NCBI GenBank assembly: GCA_033675545.1
Contig: JAWDGP010000832.1
Coordinates: forward strand, 507,501 to 571,500
From: Elysia crispata
Lineage: Eukaryota > Mollusca > Gastropoda > Plakobranchidae
Length of the DNA stretch: 64,000 nucleotides
Direction: 5' to 3'
A program made the translations under genes and the position numbers. This document shows positions 48,020 through 63,134 of the stretch, piece after piece. The notes under the pieces are model-generated. The model worked only from the letters and a program-made list of their open reading frames with translations, was not told the origin of the DNA and ran no database searches. Numbering within the stretch: the first letter of the stretch is position 1; each line of letters begins with the position of its first letter.

Positions 48020-48202
48020 CTCAAACCCACTGATAGTTCGGCTGTTGTTTATTGCTATCACTTTTGCCGCTACTGCTATTGTTACTTCTTCTCCCATTCC
48101 CGCGACTATTATAACTATTACTGCTGCTACCGTACATTACTAGTATTTCTACCACAATTATCACTATGACACCTGCTGCTACTACTTGTAATACAACCGC
48201 TA

Positions 48203-48504
<302 letters not shown>

Positions 48505-48596
48505 GATTTGTGTATGTCTGTACATAACTTTCTCTTTCTCTATACCTGTGCGTCCTTATTTCTATTTTTTTCCTTTGACTTTATTTCCCTCCCACA

Positions 48597-48921
<325 letters not shown>

Positions 48922-48993
48922 CTGTCTCTTTTTCTTTCTCTCTCTCTTTCTTTTTATCTCTATCAAAAAAGTTGTGAGAGCAGAATGATTCGT

Positions 48994-49094
48994 ATTGCAA
49001 TTGATTTAGGAATAGCAGTAGTAGTTGTAGCATCAAGCTTTCGAAAGAGTTGGTAAACCATTTACAAAATCAAATCGTAACAAATATCGTCCGT
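48994..49094 (-). repeat. Right arm of a ~100-bp inverted repeat
   Basis: Reverse complement of 47920-48019. The two arms enclose about 970 bp of mostly CTA and CT repeats. Confidence 0.92.
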
Positions 49095-49674
49095 ATTACA
49101 GTAGTAGCCACTTGGGGGATAGTGGGAAAAGAGGTATATACGTATTTATTTGTTATGGTCATGAATACCCCTTTTTATGGACCATCACTTTTCTAATTCT
49201 TCTGAAAGCATCTTATGTTCACATAGAGAATTAAGAGACACAATAATTGAGATTGAAACACATGTCGGCCGACACATAAGAAAATAAAAGATGAGCAATG
49301 AAATAATAAAAAGGCTTATGTTCGAAAGGCATCCAATATAGCACAGTGTGCAAAGATTTAACAGAATGGTAACATTGTAAGGTTTTGCAAGAAAAACTGG
49401 CTTTCAAATAGAGCGGTAACGTAAAGCAAGCACACTGATGACAATAAGGTTATAACGCTGAAGTATCGCTGGTAAATATTAATTTAAAGACCAGAAAGAT
49501 GAAAACGACTAATTTCGGCCGGTGAAGAAAAACTATAGAAACATCAGCAGAAAAAGTGGTTTAAAAAAATGGAAGATCAATCATTGCATGTTCGTTAGAG
49601 AATTAGAGATAAAAATTACATGTTTAAAAAAAGGAAAGATGCATTGAGAAAGAATTATAAAGAAGTCAGAATCA

Positions 49675-49678
<4 letters not shown>
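49095..49678. other. Unique stretch, nothing recognised
   Basis: AT-rich, purine-biased on the + strand, without coding signature. Confidence 0.5.

Positions 49679-49752
<74 letters not shown>
49679..49752. repeat. (GA)n microsatellite
   Basis: About 35 GA units, followed by degenerate GAGA/CACA sequence to about 49850. Confidence 0.96.
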
Positions 49753-49755
<3 letters not shown>

Positions 49756-50108
49756 AGAGAGAGAGACACACACACACATAGAGAGAGTGACAGATAAAGA
49801 GCGAGAGATAGTGAGGTAGAGAGAGTGAAACAGAGGAAGATAGATGAAGGAAACGTGTGCAAAATGAAGAATCAGAAATAGGAAAAAGAATTAGCGATAC
49901 ATAGTTAGAGATAAATAAAGACTAAAGTCAAGGCTAAAGTTTTAATTCTGTATCCAACTATTTATACGGTTTACATTAAATTGAAGTTGTTTTTTCTTTC
50001 AGCTTTACTTTTTATAGTAAGCAAAACCGATAGAAATAGTAAAATGGATCATACATCAATGAATACAAAGTAGATTGAAAATGAAGGCGAGAAAAATACA
50101 GAAAGGGA

Positions 50109-50310
<202 letters not shown>

Positions 50311-50675
50311 GGTCTTCATGTTACTCTGCTTCTAGAGTTACTTCGTCGTATTTGTGCGCGAATACCCGTGGTTGTTGTTTTTTTTTTCTTTTCTTTCTTT
50401 CCACTTTTTCTTCTAATCAATGTGATCTTTTCCCTTTTAATTCTGCCGTTAGAACCCAGCGGGTCAAAAATTGGCATTGTTTTGAAAGAGTTGCTTGTTT
50501 ATCCGCTTTTAGACTTTCCATTTTTTCCTCTCCTCTTTTCTTCACTTCCCCTTTTAATCTTTCATCTTTGCAAGAAAAGAACATGCAAAGGGGAACGACA
50601 AGAAAAGGGAAAAAACACGCTACACTCTTCTTTGACTATCTCCTCTGTAATACGATATAATTTTTTTTCTTGATG
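50311..50675. other. Loop region between inverted spacer-core copies
   Basis: T/C-rich sequence with open frames on the + strand of low-complexity type. No gene is recognised. Confidence 0.45.
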
Positions 50676-50752
50676 TCTTTGTCAATGTCAGTGTGTCTCT
50701 GTAACTGTGTGCCGCTATTTCTTTCTTCTCTTTCCAGTTATTCCTCTTCCAA

Positions 50753-50838
<86 letters not shown>

Positions 50839-50938
50839 GCTCGCTCGCTCTTTGTATCGCTATCTTACTTATTTTTTTTTTTCAGGATATTCCTTTTCCA
50901 TCTCTGTTTATGTCTCTGTCTCTGTCTCTGTCTCTTTC

Positions 50939-50975
<37 letters not shown>

Positions 50976-50980
50976 GTCTC

Positions 50981-51054
<74 letters not shown>

Positions 51055-51543
51055 TTGATTCTCTCCTTTCAATTTCAATGTATTTTACATCTTCACGTCT
51101 TTGTCCTTGTCTGCTTGTTACTGTCTTCCTCTTTTCTTCAACTGTGTGTCGCTATTTCTTTACTTTCTGGTTGTCCTCTTCTACTTTATCTATCTCGCTC
51201 TTTCCCTCTGTCTCTCTTTATCTCCCTCCTTCTTTTACTCTCTATAAATGCACTATTTTGTATCTTATGTCTGTCTCTATGTTAGTATATTAGTCACTCT
51301 TCCTCTTTCCGGTAAATCGGTGTCTCTCTCCCTCCATCCCTCTTTGCCTTTCTCTCGCAACCTCTCTCTCTCTCTCCTCTAAATTCCGACATATTTTGTA
51401 TCTTTAAGTCGATTTCCATGTAAATATATTACTCAATCTTTCTCTTTACCTGTGCGTCGCTAATTCTTTCTCTTATTACCGATATTCCTCTTCCACACTA
51501 TAGTTCTTAATCTCTTTCTGTTGCTCTCCAGCTCTCTTTCTCA

Positions 51544-51626
<83 letters not shown>

Positions 51627-51640
51627 GCTCTTGTCAGCCA
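50676..51640 (+). repeat. (CT)n/(CTGT)n tracts alternating with spacer-core copies
   Basis: CT runs lie at about 50757-50835, 50999-51051 and 51546-51617, with CTGT units at 50938-50998. Between them recur cores such as AACTGTGTGCCGCTATTTCT (50705), AACTGTGTGTCGCTATTTCT (51138) and ACCTGTGCGTCGCTAATTCT (51449), each followed by a short TT(A/G)(T/C)CCTCTTC-type sequence and CT-rich DNA. Confidence 0.88.
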
Positions 51641-53604
51641 CACTTTTCTCACTGACTTGCAAACTTTATGCCTTTAAAACATGATAACTACTACTGAATC
51701 TAGACCCAGAAAGTTTCAAAATCGTACGGGGTCTTTTTAAATTTCGTCATTTAATCTTAAAGAAAAGAAAATTCAAAATAAAAAGAATGCAAGTTATTGC
51801 GCGCTATTTTTTTTTTCGACGGCATCATTGATGTATTTTTCAGGTGCGTTAGTATACTATAAGAAAAACAGCATATCATGGATTACGTTTTTCTTATAAT
51901 TGGATTAGATCTATTTTTCAATTGCTTGTGTCGCGTCTACGCTTGAAATGTTTGGAAAGAATTTTTTAATGGTATTTGAACTCAGAAATCATGCATTGCA
52001 TCAACCCATTACCCACATAAATTTCCACTTGCGTTGCTTTGAATAATATATCTGCCTACGGTATGCTTTTTTTCTAAATGGCTGTCGATGTTGGCTTTTA
52101 CCAGCGTATTCGTTTGAAAGAAGTTTAGATCCAAACAGAAAAAAGGCTACACTTTAAAAAAGTATCTGTTGATCTCACCATTTTATTTATTAATGTTTTT
52201 GGCACTACTTTGACTTTAGATTTGTTTCAAAATAAATAAATCTATAATCGATATTGCATCTAGATCTAGTGAAGAAAATTCGAGAATACTTCTAATTTAA
52301 AATGTATATTTATGCTAAAATCATATCAAAAACACCTAAAAGTGCTTGTTTAATAGAAATTCTTTTTTTTTCTTTAAATAATAACGGCACCCATTTGTAA
52401 TTCAACCTTTTCGTCAGAGCTAGAAAAAGATTATGAATTCCCTCAAATAACGGTTTATACTATGGAAGTCAACAATTAAGACATTTTGATTTCTTTAGAC
52501 ACAGTCTGATGTGAGCTCATCGACTGATCAGGAATAAACTCGACAAATCGGTTATTTTAGAACATCAAGTTTTAGTATCAAATTTTTATCAATACAAACA
52601 CAACAAATATTTTTTTTTAATTTAGACCAGGAATTTCTCTGAAAAGTCAACCTAGGGTTTTACCTATGTCTTAAATACTTGATCATTGAATCGCAGTCAG
52701 GCGTGTTAGTTTTTAATTGTCGATATTTAATGTAGCCGGATCTTTGTGGTAGTTCAATGTCGCGAAATTATACGAGATTAACTTACAGAAACGCAATGGC
52801 TACAGGCGTAAAACGGAAACAGATTACGTTCTGAGAAAGAAACAATGCAAATTATCAAACCCGGATACATAAAATTGTAAAGAGTTGAATGAGGCGCTCT
52901 GATAGGTTGGCTCTTATTTCAGATTTTAAGCCATTGCGGAAGTAAGGTAAGGTTAAATTTAAAAAAAATATGTCTTTAGGAAGCAAAAAACAAACAAACA
53001 AACCAACGAACCAACAACAACTAAAAACAAAAAACAAAAACAGGAAGAACAACAACAACAATAACTGTAAGCCATATTGAACTCAGTACATGATTTGAGT
53101 TTGTATATTCAGAATAACGACAAGGGGTTTTCAGTGTTCTTTTTCTCACATAATACAGCTGAAAGACACGCAACACCGACCCGCCACCCATTCAGTTACG
53201 CTACAAGGTTCAACTTACCCCAAATTTTAATGTCATCTCCAAAGTCTATTAACCGACATTTTTATTTACGTCATAGATTGTGCGACTTTTTTCAAAGAAC
53301 CATTATGGTGCAGACGCAACCGAGCACTGTCATGGAGAACTGCTGCACACTTTGTTCCACTCAATAGTTTTTTTCAATAGGTTGGAACCGTCTTTGTGGA
53401 GGTCGGATTTATATAAAGAATCAACCATTACTTACGCTCTTGCTCATGGTTGACGGATTATACAACAACCCTCACGCAAAAATAAAAGCAAACTTAAATA
53501 TCAAGTGCTAATATTAAAGCCAATAAGCAAAAAAAATACACAACGTAATTAAATTACGTACTGAACCTTTATTCAGAAAATCGAAACAAAACAGAAAAAC
53601 GCCC
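51641..53604. other. AT-rich stretch, no gene recognised
   Basis: Open frames up to 96 codons (for example 53077-53367 +) show no family motif and no splice context. CTAGATCTAG-type strings occur near 52258. Confidence 0.45.
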
Positions 53605-53665
53605 AACCCTCCCCCCCCCCCCACCCCCCCCCCCCCCCCCCCTAAAAAAAAACCAAAAAAAAAAG
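53605..53665. repeat. Poly(C) followed by poly(A)
   Basis: Thirty-odd C with one A, then A-rich sequence. The tract may be hard to sequence, so its length is uncertain. Confidence 0.9.
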
Positions 53666-54019
53666 AAACATACAGCTCTGTTACTTTTGAGATCTCGCAT
53701 GCAAAAGAGAAATATGGAGCGGCTTAAAAATAAAGACTGGGTGTTTATCACGATTTCATTAGAAGTGTGTACTGCACTAAGATCCACGCTTCGATGCTCA
53801 TATTTAGATCCTTCAGCGCACACAGGAAATCTTCATGACCCAAAAAAAAGTGATGCTATAACTGAATCCACTTGCAAAAATATTGAAAAGTAATCATTTT
53901 ACTTTATTTATAATCACAACCAAACGAACCATCCGTCAAGGGCTTAAAAGTAAGTCGCTTAATTAAATGTGACCACTAGTTTAATTGTCGTGCGCCAAGG
54001 ATGAAGAAATGACAGCGAT

Positions 54020-54020
54020 T

Positions 54021-54075
<55 letters not shown>

Positions 54076-54205
54076 GGAGGAGGAGGAGGAGGAGGAGGAT
54101 GTCATTGAGGAGGACGAAGAGGAGGAGGATTATGGTGATGATGAAGATGGTGGAGATGATGACGATGATGATGATGATGATGATGATGATTCTCATGATG
54201 ACGAA
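54020..54205. repeat. (GAT)n/(GAG)n trinucleotide array
   Basis: ATG/GAT units at 54020-54074, GAG units, then mixed GAT, GAA and GGT to about 54205. Translated frames are methionine- or aspartate-rich low complexity. Confidence 0.93.
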
Positions 54206-54745
54206 GATGTGATCATGTAATGATAATAATCAAAACTTATTCGGAGATAGTTATGTTGAAGTATTATGATGATGACAAAATTAAGTATTTGTTTCAAATG
54301 AAGTGTAAGAAAGCAAGCTTAAAGAGATTATATGGCATAAGGAATCGGGTTCACGAATAGAGCAAATAGAACCTTGGTCCTTTTTTTTTTTTTTTAAGAA
54401 TAAACGTTTTAAAGTAACGTTAATGTTCATAAAGAATCAAGAAATCAAATCAGTCTTATTAAGGAGCCATTTTCAAAAGCATCAAGAATATTTCAAAGTG
54501 AATTTCATTAACTATCCATTCAACTAATGTATACATCTGTATTCATCTTTGAGTCTTGAATGGTAGAAAAAAGATAATTGAACAGAAACATCATAATCAT
54601 CTTTAACAACATCCCCCGATACAACGAAATGTTACCATAGTGTATGATTTATTTATTCTGACAAACGTTTCTGACAGACGAACAGTAGAAGTACCTCAGG
54701 CTGAGATAGAAAGACATAACGGCAACTACATAGTTCGTTAAACAG
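54206..54745. other. Unique stretch, nothing recognised
   Basis: AT-rich, no coding signature. Confidence 0.5.
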
Positions 54746-55086
54746 ATTGTTAGGTTGCTAAATAGATAGACAGATAGATAGTATGATAATTAGGTAGATA
54801 GATGGATAGGTAGAAAGGCATATAAATAGGGATGTAGGTAGATATATAGATAGCTAGATAGATAGATAGAAAGATAGATAGATAGCTAGATAGAAAAACA
54901 GATAGTTAGATAGACAGATAGAAAGAAAGATTGACAGATAGCGGGATAGATAGATAGATAGACAGATAGATAGATACATAGATAGGTAGATAGTTAGATA
55001 GATAGAAAAACAATGCAATAATGAAAAGATAAACCAGATGTTACAGAGAAAGAAGGAATAAGAGGTAGTTAAGAAAATGAGGGATA

Positions 55087-55179
<93 letters not shown>

Positions 55180-55260
55180 TCAGACAGACAGAGAGAGAGA
55201 CACACAGACACAGACAGACAGACAGAGAGACAGAGAGAGAGACACACACACAGAGTAAGA
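54746..55260. repeat. (TAGA)n, then (GA)n, then (CAGA)n
   Basis: Degenerate TAGA/GATA units at 54760-55010, pure GA at 55090-55160, and CAGA/CACA units to about 55252. Confidence 0.95.
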
Positions 55261-55416
55261 TCAGAACAGTTATGGCAGGAAAGAAGATAGAAAAATATAG
55301 AAATAGATAATGAAATGAGAGAGGTTAAAAGACAAAGAGAGGGTAAGATACACTCCCACAGAAAGAGACCAGGAGATGATTAGAAAACAAAGGTGTAGAA
55401 GGAGTAGGAGGAGAAA

Positions 55417-55417
<1 letters not shown>

Positions 55418-55476
<59 letters not shown>
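55418..55476. repeat. (GA)n microsatellite
   Basis: About 28 GA units. Confidence 0.96.
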
Positions 55477-55480
<4 letters not shown>

Positions 55481-56690
55481 GAAGTAGTGGCTTTTGTTTA
55501 GTATTAAGGATAATGATTATTTTTTTCCGTGCATTGTCATTCTGTTCACAAATATCATCTGACTTATATGAATGAGACCTATAGGCAAAAATAACGCATG
55601 ATTCACATAAATGATTTCTATTGACCATATAAGGTCAACTTTTTCGTACTGAACAAAATAACAATTTAAATTTTTTCCCTTCAAATACTATCTTAAGCAG
55701 CATGCTTCTAAATCTTTTTTGGAATATTTTTTTTTTTGAGAATCGGGCAATGACTCATTTAAATGCGTAATGAATTTTGACTTCTCCAGGATAATTTACG
55801 TCAATATTATCAGGTTCAAGAGAAGACCTACTTCCAAGCTCAACAAAAGACAGCGGGTCAGTGAAACACGTTTTGCCTGGAAGACATCACGCAGATCCAT
55901 TCACTCCAGACCATTATCGTGACGACAGCGGTAACACGGTGCCACGAACAGAGGGCTGCAAAAACTTATAGATCTATTTCCCTGTTGTGCCCAGTGACGT
56001 TTTCCTCGAGATACGGCACTCTCGGGTATTGCATTAACTGTTACTAATAATAGATCATTGGGTGTCTCCCCCACAAGTCACGGGTTGTGCCACACCAAAG
56101 ACTCTATGAACGCGGGATGGGGAAATACTAGATCTAGGTCTATTTATAGAACTTTTTTTGCAGGTAATGATCAGAACGCGACGAAGACAGCAAGGCCAGA
56201 AGGTGAACCATTGTGAAATTGGAGCCGTTATGGTTGAGTGACCTTGGCAAACCTTCGAGGTTAAGGTGAAATGTAGAATGTGAGATTAAAAAGGTTCTAT
56301 GCTCACAAACGTAATAAAGAAGGTATTTAGAACGTTTTGGATTTTATGAGTCTAATCGGTGATGGAGTCGAGTCATAAGTAGTTTTCTCTTAAAAGACCT
56401 TGGCTCTTTAGGTTTATTTTGTCTGGCCACAAAAAAATGGGTATTATTAAGTTTACTTATATAAATATATGTAATTAAGTATTAGGTAAAGGGCGGTCTT
56501 GAATAAATGAAGATGAGATCGATTTTTCGGAGGCGATGAGTGAGAAAGTAAAATTTTCAAAAAGGGGATAGGTAAAATATAGATATAGCGAGACAGAGGT
56601 AGAGATCAGCAAAGTGAGGAAGGGAAAAAAGAGATATACAGATAGAGAAAAGAAAGAGACAAAGAAAGACACACACATGCCGAAATACAC
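55477..56690. other. Unique stretch, nothing recognised
   Basis: A moderately GC-rich patch at 55820-55960 and a 3' AT-rich part. No splice-bounded coding frame was found. Confidence 0.45.
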
Positions 56691-56698
56691 GGAGGCAG

Positions 56699-57190
<492 letters not shown>

Positions 57191-57191
57191 G

Positions 57192-57787
57192 GTGGAGGTG
57201 GGAAGAATTAGGTAGGTCCGGGGTCACACAATTATTCAGCAAATCTAAATTAAGTCCTTGTCCCGTGTGAACAAGTGACGGGCGAGGACAGAACTTTTCA
57301 AGGTACTGGACCGTAAAATAAAGAACGAAATATCAGCGTTTGGCCCTTTTTGTTATGTCCTGATCATACAGATTTGACTTCCCTTTTTTTCTGACTCAAT
57401 AATTAGTGAGAGCAGATGAATGCTACGATTCCCAAATTTTTTTTTTCTTTTTAACTGGTCTGTACGGAACTCCGCTTCGTGACAAAGTCAGTCAAGCGTG
57501 AAGCTCTCATAAGAGCCAACGTACCCGGGGTGACAAACAGATGCGCTGGTCACTCTCGGTGAAAGCAACATTTCACACTGCACTGCTTATAGTTATCGTA
57601 TAGTAGGCTAAGTGCCTCACAACAAGCTAACCGATAATCATTTTACATGTAACTACAGAAAAGGGGACAAGGAGCAAAATCTACTTAAGTTAGTTTTTTT
57701 TTTTCTCATGTGATCTTTTTCTGCGCCTATGATTATTTAACTCTTCTGTGGATTCGTGATATCGATAACAGACATCTGAAAGAAGAA
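57192..57787. other. Unique stretch, nothing recognised
   Basis: No coding frame or RNA gene is supported. Confidence 0.45.
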
Positions 57788-58055
57788 CTTGGCGATATTT
57801 TCAGGTAAGTTTCTTAATTTTATAACATTTTATTTTCTCTCTGGTAATTTTATCTTTTAAAAGTAGATATAAATCTAGTTTTAGCTTTTTAAGCTAGGAT
57901 TTAAAAATACTAAAATACTTTAACTCGGCAATATTTTCAGGTAAGTTTCTAAACTCGTTTTATTTTCTTTCTAGAATCTAGTAATTTTGTCTTTTAGAAC
58001 TAGATATCAATCTAGTTTTGGCTATTTAAACTAGATCTAGGATGTAAGAATACTG
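57788..58055 (+). repeat. 136-bp tandem duplication containing a splice-donor-like site
   Basis: CTTGGCGATATTTTCAGGTA at 57788 recurs at 57924 as CTCGGCAATATTTTCAGGTA, and later strings (TAGATATAAATCTAGTTTT / TAGATATCAATCTAGTTTT) keep the same spacing. Each copy carries CAG|GTAAGT, at 57805 and 57941. Whether either donor is used, for example from a 5' UTR exon, is unknown. Confidence 0.8.
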
Positions 58056-58605
58056 AGGCATAGTTTAGCACAATGAAACAAAGAAAACATTAGAGATACC
58101 TAAAAAAGGCCCAGTTAACAAAGTTTCATGATCAATATATTGTAATTTCATTTTCTTGTAGTCATAGGAAAAGAGATGTAAAAGAGGGGCGCAGACACAA
58201 TTCACTCTAGCAGAAATATCGCATGAATAAAATATAATTATAAACAACGGCAAAACGGTGGATGGGGCCTACAATCTTTTAGTAAAATTCTTAAAATTTC
58301 TGAGGTGCATGAAAACGTATCGTATCAAAATCATCCATGTGTAGTTAAAAAAAAAACTGTTTATGACTTATTAAAAAAAAATTGCGAATAATACTTGCGG
58401 ATTCATTATTCTAACACTCATTCGCTATGTATGGTGTGTTGAAACACATGCATGATATTTCCATAGCTGGTTTATTTGTAAAAATCTACACACTTGAGTG
58501 TTGACCAGATAATGATAATTATTTTCTGTTACACTCAATTATTCATTTCCATTCATTATTTTATTATAGTGGCAACAGCAGAAGTAAAAAAACTTGGTTG
58601 TGTTT
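58056..58605. other. Unique stretch, nothing recognised
   Basis: AT-rich without coding signature. Confidence 0.5.
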
Positions 58606-58762
<157 letters not shown>

Positions 58763-60846
58763 TTTATTATCTTTATAAGGAAGATCAATATAAATTACCC
58801 TGATGAAAGGTTATAAGATAGCCATCATTCTAATGATTACAAGAGCTCTGCTGTTTTTTCACGGATCTGTTATCAATATTCCTGCATTGTTTGTTATCAT
58901 GTCAGCGAAACGTGTTATGTGTTCTCTCATGAATATTTCTTTATTTGGACGTTCGATTTGCTGTGTATATCGCTTGGTTTAATTAGTATCGGTAGGCTAC
59001 ATAAAAAAGGCTCCAATAAAATGTTAACAAATGTAAATGGATAGCAAAAGGAATTTGTGCGATCACTTCGTTATAATGTGGAAAACTATAGAGTTATAAA
59101 TCAACAACTTTCTAGTGTCAAAAGTTCTACAATACCAATAGAAGTAACTATGATGCCACTTCTCCTTAAGCAATGCTAAACTGCTGGTTTTTAACAATTT
59201 ATACTTGTTCGATTCTGAGCAGCAAAGTGTATCAAAAAAGGAGTAAAGAATTAAAGGCAATTTTACTGTGTATCAGCGCCACCTGATCTGATATCTGTCA
59301 GAGTCCATAGAGGCTGGCTCCAATAGCTCTCACATTGTTTACAAGCATTTGTGGCTTTGCGCTTTTTTCTTCTTGTAAAGGCAACAAAGAGGAACAGATA
59401 GACGTTATTTATTTCAAAAGATTGGGAGACTTACACACCAGTTTGTGGTGATTAATGAAAGGTATATTTGAAAAAAAAAATAGAAATCATTTGATCGAAT
59501 CGAAGTCTCTTGTTTTATAGATACAAAATAAACTTATACAAAAAAAAGTTAGATAACAAGTGTCGAAACCAATAGTTAAAAAAGCTACTTTGCTTATTCA
59601 TTCTTTCCGGTCTTTCCCTCTATCGATTCTCAAATCATGGCCAATCGCTCAGCTGGTTTGTTTAATTTTGACCTTGACCTGTCCACTCTGCTCCTGACCG
59701 GACCTGTCCAGCAAGCCAGGCCAGTGGCTTTCTGACCTGCCAAGTGGCAAAACTGGCACCAGGGTTTATTATTAATAGATCTGAGTCTCCGGCACAGGAT
59801 CCTAAACCCTCATAACATCGAGGCTTTCCAGAAACGTTCCTAGATCTAGAAGCGGGGACTGAAAAAAATAGAAGGGCGTCGGTACAAAAAAGAAATGAAG
59901 GCGGTTGATCAAACTCAGGTGCCTTATATATGATGCAACGTTATAAAATTTCCTGGGTTGGCTCCATTTCTTGTGCCGCCTGCGATATAAAACCCTACCT
60001 TTCAGGCGAAGAGACGCATAATTAATTCTGTTGGGTTGTCAGTTATTGGAAGAATGAATAGCGGAAATCATTCTGATGTTTCCACTTCAAAATATAATTA
60101 TGTATTTCAATATATAAAAACTATATATATACAAAAAGTTCCATTTAGGTAATTGATGTTGTGCGGGAAAGTTTAATACTCTAAACGAAAATGTGCTTTT
60201 TCATGTTTGATTTTTTTTCTTTGTTTTAAATAGGGACGATACTTGTGCATATCCCTACCGAAACCCAAAGCTGCAAAGTTTTGATCTACGAAAATACATA
60301 AATTAATACAACCACATCTATTAAGCAAAACTGATCTTGGTAATTATGGTAATGATGATAACAGAAAAGAAGACGATCGTTTGTGGACATGAGGCTGCTG
60401 TTGCTTCAGGTGCTATTTTTTTTTAAGTAATGATAATAACGATAATAACTATTGGTCCTATTATCTTGCCTGAGGTAAGACCTTTTAACCTTTGACGCGC
60501 ATACCTATAATTAAAAAACAAATAAACAAAATCACTCCAGGAATTTTTTTTTTATTCTCCTTTACTCTTGAAGAGTTCTATGCCCTAATTCTATATAGAT
60601 AAAGACATTAGTAGCCATAGTACCGTAGACGAAATAAGAACACAGAGGAATGGTAAAAACAGAAATCGGCCGCGCTTGATTGAAGGAATGCCGACATTTA
60701 TAGCTTGTACTAACTGGAATATTTAAGTTTTACAACAGACACACTTGTGAATTTAATCTAGCTCGGTACATTGGAAACAATAAAGGCTAGGTCTATATCA
60801 TAGTTGAACAACTAGATAGTTTTATGTAAATTGCTTTACTCCACTT

Positions 60847-60849
<3 letters not shown>
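58763..60849. other. Mostly unique stretch with a GC-richer patch
   Basis: At 59640-59780 a less AT-rich patch carries TGACCTTGACCT (59669-59680) and another TGACCT (59733-59738), which are nuclear-receptor half-site matches. The rest shows nothing recognisable. Confidence 0.4.
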
Positions 60850-60905
<56 letters not shown>

Positions 60906-60975
60906 TCTCACTCTCCCTGCCACAAAAATTCCCCCCCCCCCGCCAAAAAAAAAAAAAAAAAAAAAAGTAAAAAAA

Positions 60976-61043
<68 letters not shown>

Positions 61044-61081
61044 CAAACATTCCCCCCCCAAAAAAAAAAAAAAGTAAAAAA

Positions 61082-61137
<56 letters not shown>
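60850..61137. repeat. Tandem (CT)n - poly(C) - poly(A) - GTAAAAAAGGCTTT unit
   Basis: Three (CT)n runs (60850-60911, 60980-61039, 61084-61136) are separated by two copies of a spacer. Each spacer has TGCC-CA-A-ATT, a C run, an A run and AAAGTAAAAAAGGCTTTCTC. Confidence 0.95.
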
Positions 61138-61139
<2 letters not shown>

Positions 61140-61229
61140 TTGAGTTAACGCTTTGTTTTATTAATTTTGTTTTTCCACAACCTGCAAAGATTTCTACTTG
61201 AGATCTCCGTATTGTCATTCCACCACTCT

Positions 61230-61435
61230 GTAATCTGAGCCATGTGGCACTCAAGTGCCTTGCGCTAGATTGTTAGAGTGAAGGTATGAGCTTGAGTCCC
61301 ATTAAGTGACGAACTCCTGTAGACTAGATGACAGACTGTTAGCTGTAAGACACGTCTCCGTGTGAAAGCTTTCCGCCAGGGGACCTCTTGCTGTCGGAAA
61401 GTAATGCCAGATCAGTTGCGTAACATCTAGATCTA
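61230..61435 (+). repeat. Possible tRNA-derived SINE
   Basis: TGGCACTCAAGTG (61244-61256) resembles a pol III A box and GAGCTTGAGTCCC (61288-61300) resembles a B box, about 30 bp apart. Downstream GC-richer sequence could be a SINE body. No A-tail or target duplication was confirmed, so it could be chance. Confidence 0.33.
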
Positions 61436-61880
61436 CTTCTGTGCGCTCCATATCTAACTGTTAAAGATCTTTCTTTATGCTCATAAGAGGTATAAATAAA
61501 TTTATTCAGACGTACGCTGCCTTGCGGATTTTTATAGCTGTAAATTTATTTTTATCTTCATGATACTGAGCGTTTAAAAGGTTCTGAAAAAAAAATTGGG
61601 ATTTTAGAAAATAGGTTGATAACTCTTCGAGCGCATCTTTTAATTACAGTTACAGGTCAATGTCACCATATTTTATTTTGAATGCTAGCCTTCGTGATGC
61701 AGTATTTCTCTACAGCCTTGGCGGTTTCTGTTTTGCGTAAATTTGTATTATGTGGTGGCTGCGAATTTTATCACTAGGTCTCAGTCCCTGTCTTTATAAT
61801 GTTTGTTACTTCTGTGTGTCTGTTGTTCTGTTTTTCTGCACGTCTGTCTGCATGCCAATAACATCAACAAAAATAATAAT
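61436..61880. other. Unique stretch, nothing recognised
   Basis: AT-rich without coding signature. Confidence 0.5.
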
Positions 61881-61901
61881 AATAATATTCAATTAGATTG
61901 A

Positions 61902-62186
<285 letters not shown>

Positions 62187-63134
62187 AACAAGGAACAGAG
62201 GATGGAACCCCAATACCCTTTCAATCACCATTCATAGTCCAAACGACAGGACACCGACCTTACACCGTCGCACTGAATGACACAGGTCACCTATGGCGAT
62301 GACTAGTGCGCCACTCACGACTGACCAGTCCATTTGTCCACTAGTACAGGTCTTTGTCTCTGTCACACGTCAAGAGAACCACTTCTCTGTGGCTTTGGGT
62401 CCACTGTCAAGATGGTCACTTTCTCTCGAAGTCTGAATCTTTGCGGTTCCCCCCCTCTGGTCTCTCTAACGTAGATTCCCCACTTGTGTTTTGTGATTAT
62501 CACTTATTGAATGAGAACACTGAAGAACCACTGGAACGGATCAACCTGCTTGGCTTTTCACCATGTCTTGATTATTTTCCGCACCTATAAAGAACCATGT
62601 AGTATTAGTTTAGAGTGTTACAATGACTGATGTTTAGTGACTCGCCATTGGACAGGCGGATCTCTGGTATATAGTCTCCAGTTTTTCTTATCTGCGCATC
62701 AGTTGTTGTTTTTTTTTTTTTTTTCTCAAATTGTATGTAGTCTTTTTATAAGTTTATTCCTTTGTTTCCTCTACCAGTAAATTATTAATCTTTTTTTTAT
62801 AACTTTATTCAAGCTTTTTCCTGAGGTTTTTTTTCCCTATAAAACAAAGCCCTGAGACTGATTAAGGAGACCTTAAACAGTTTATAACTTCTTAACCGAT
62901 TTTTGTTACCTCGACAAATTTTGAACGAATACAATCTTTTATTGGTTACATATTTTGCGTTCTGCTTGGCATTTTTTTCCTGTGAAGTAATTTCCTTGAA
63001 TCTCTGATTCTTATTGAAACATATCAATTTTCTCTTTGTGTTCAAACTTTTGGACACATCTCGGAATACGTTATCATCAATCATTTTTTATTGTTCGTTT
63101 GTTGTTGTTTTTTAATCTGCAATCAATTAATTTT

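Noticed and set aside
53077..53367. 96-codon + strand frame as a small gene
   Set aside because: No recognisable motif, poor start context and no acceptor or donor. It cannot be excluded but is not supported.
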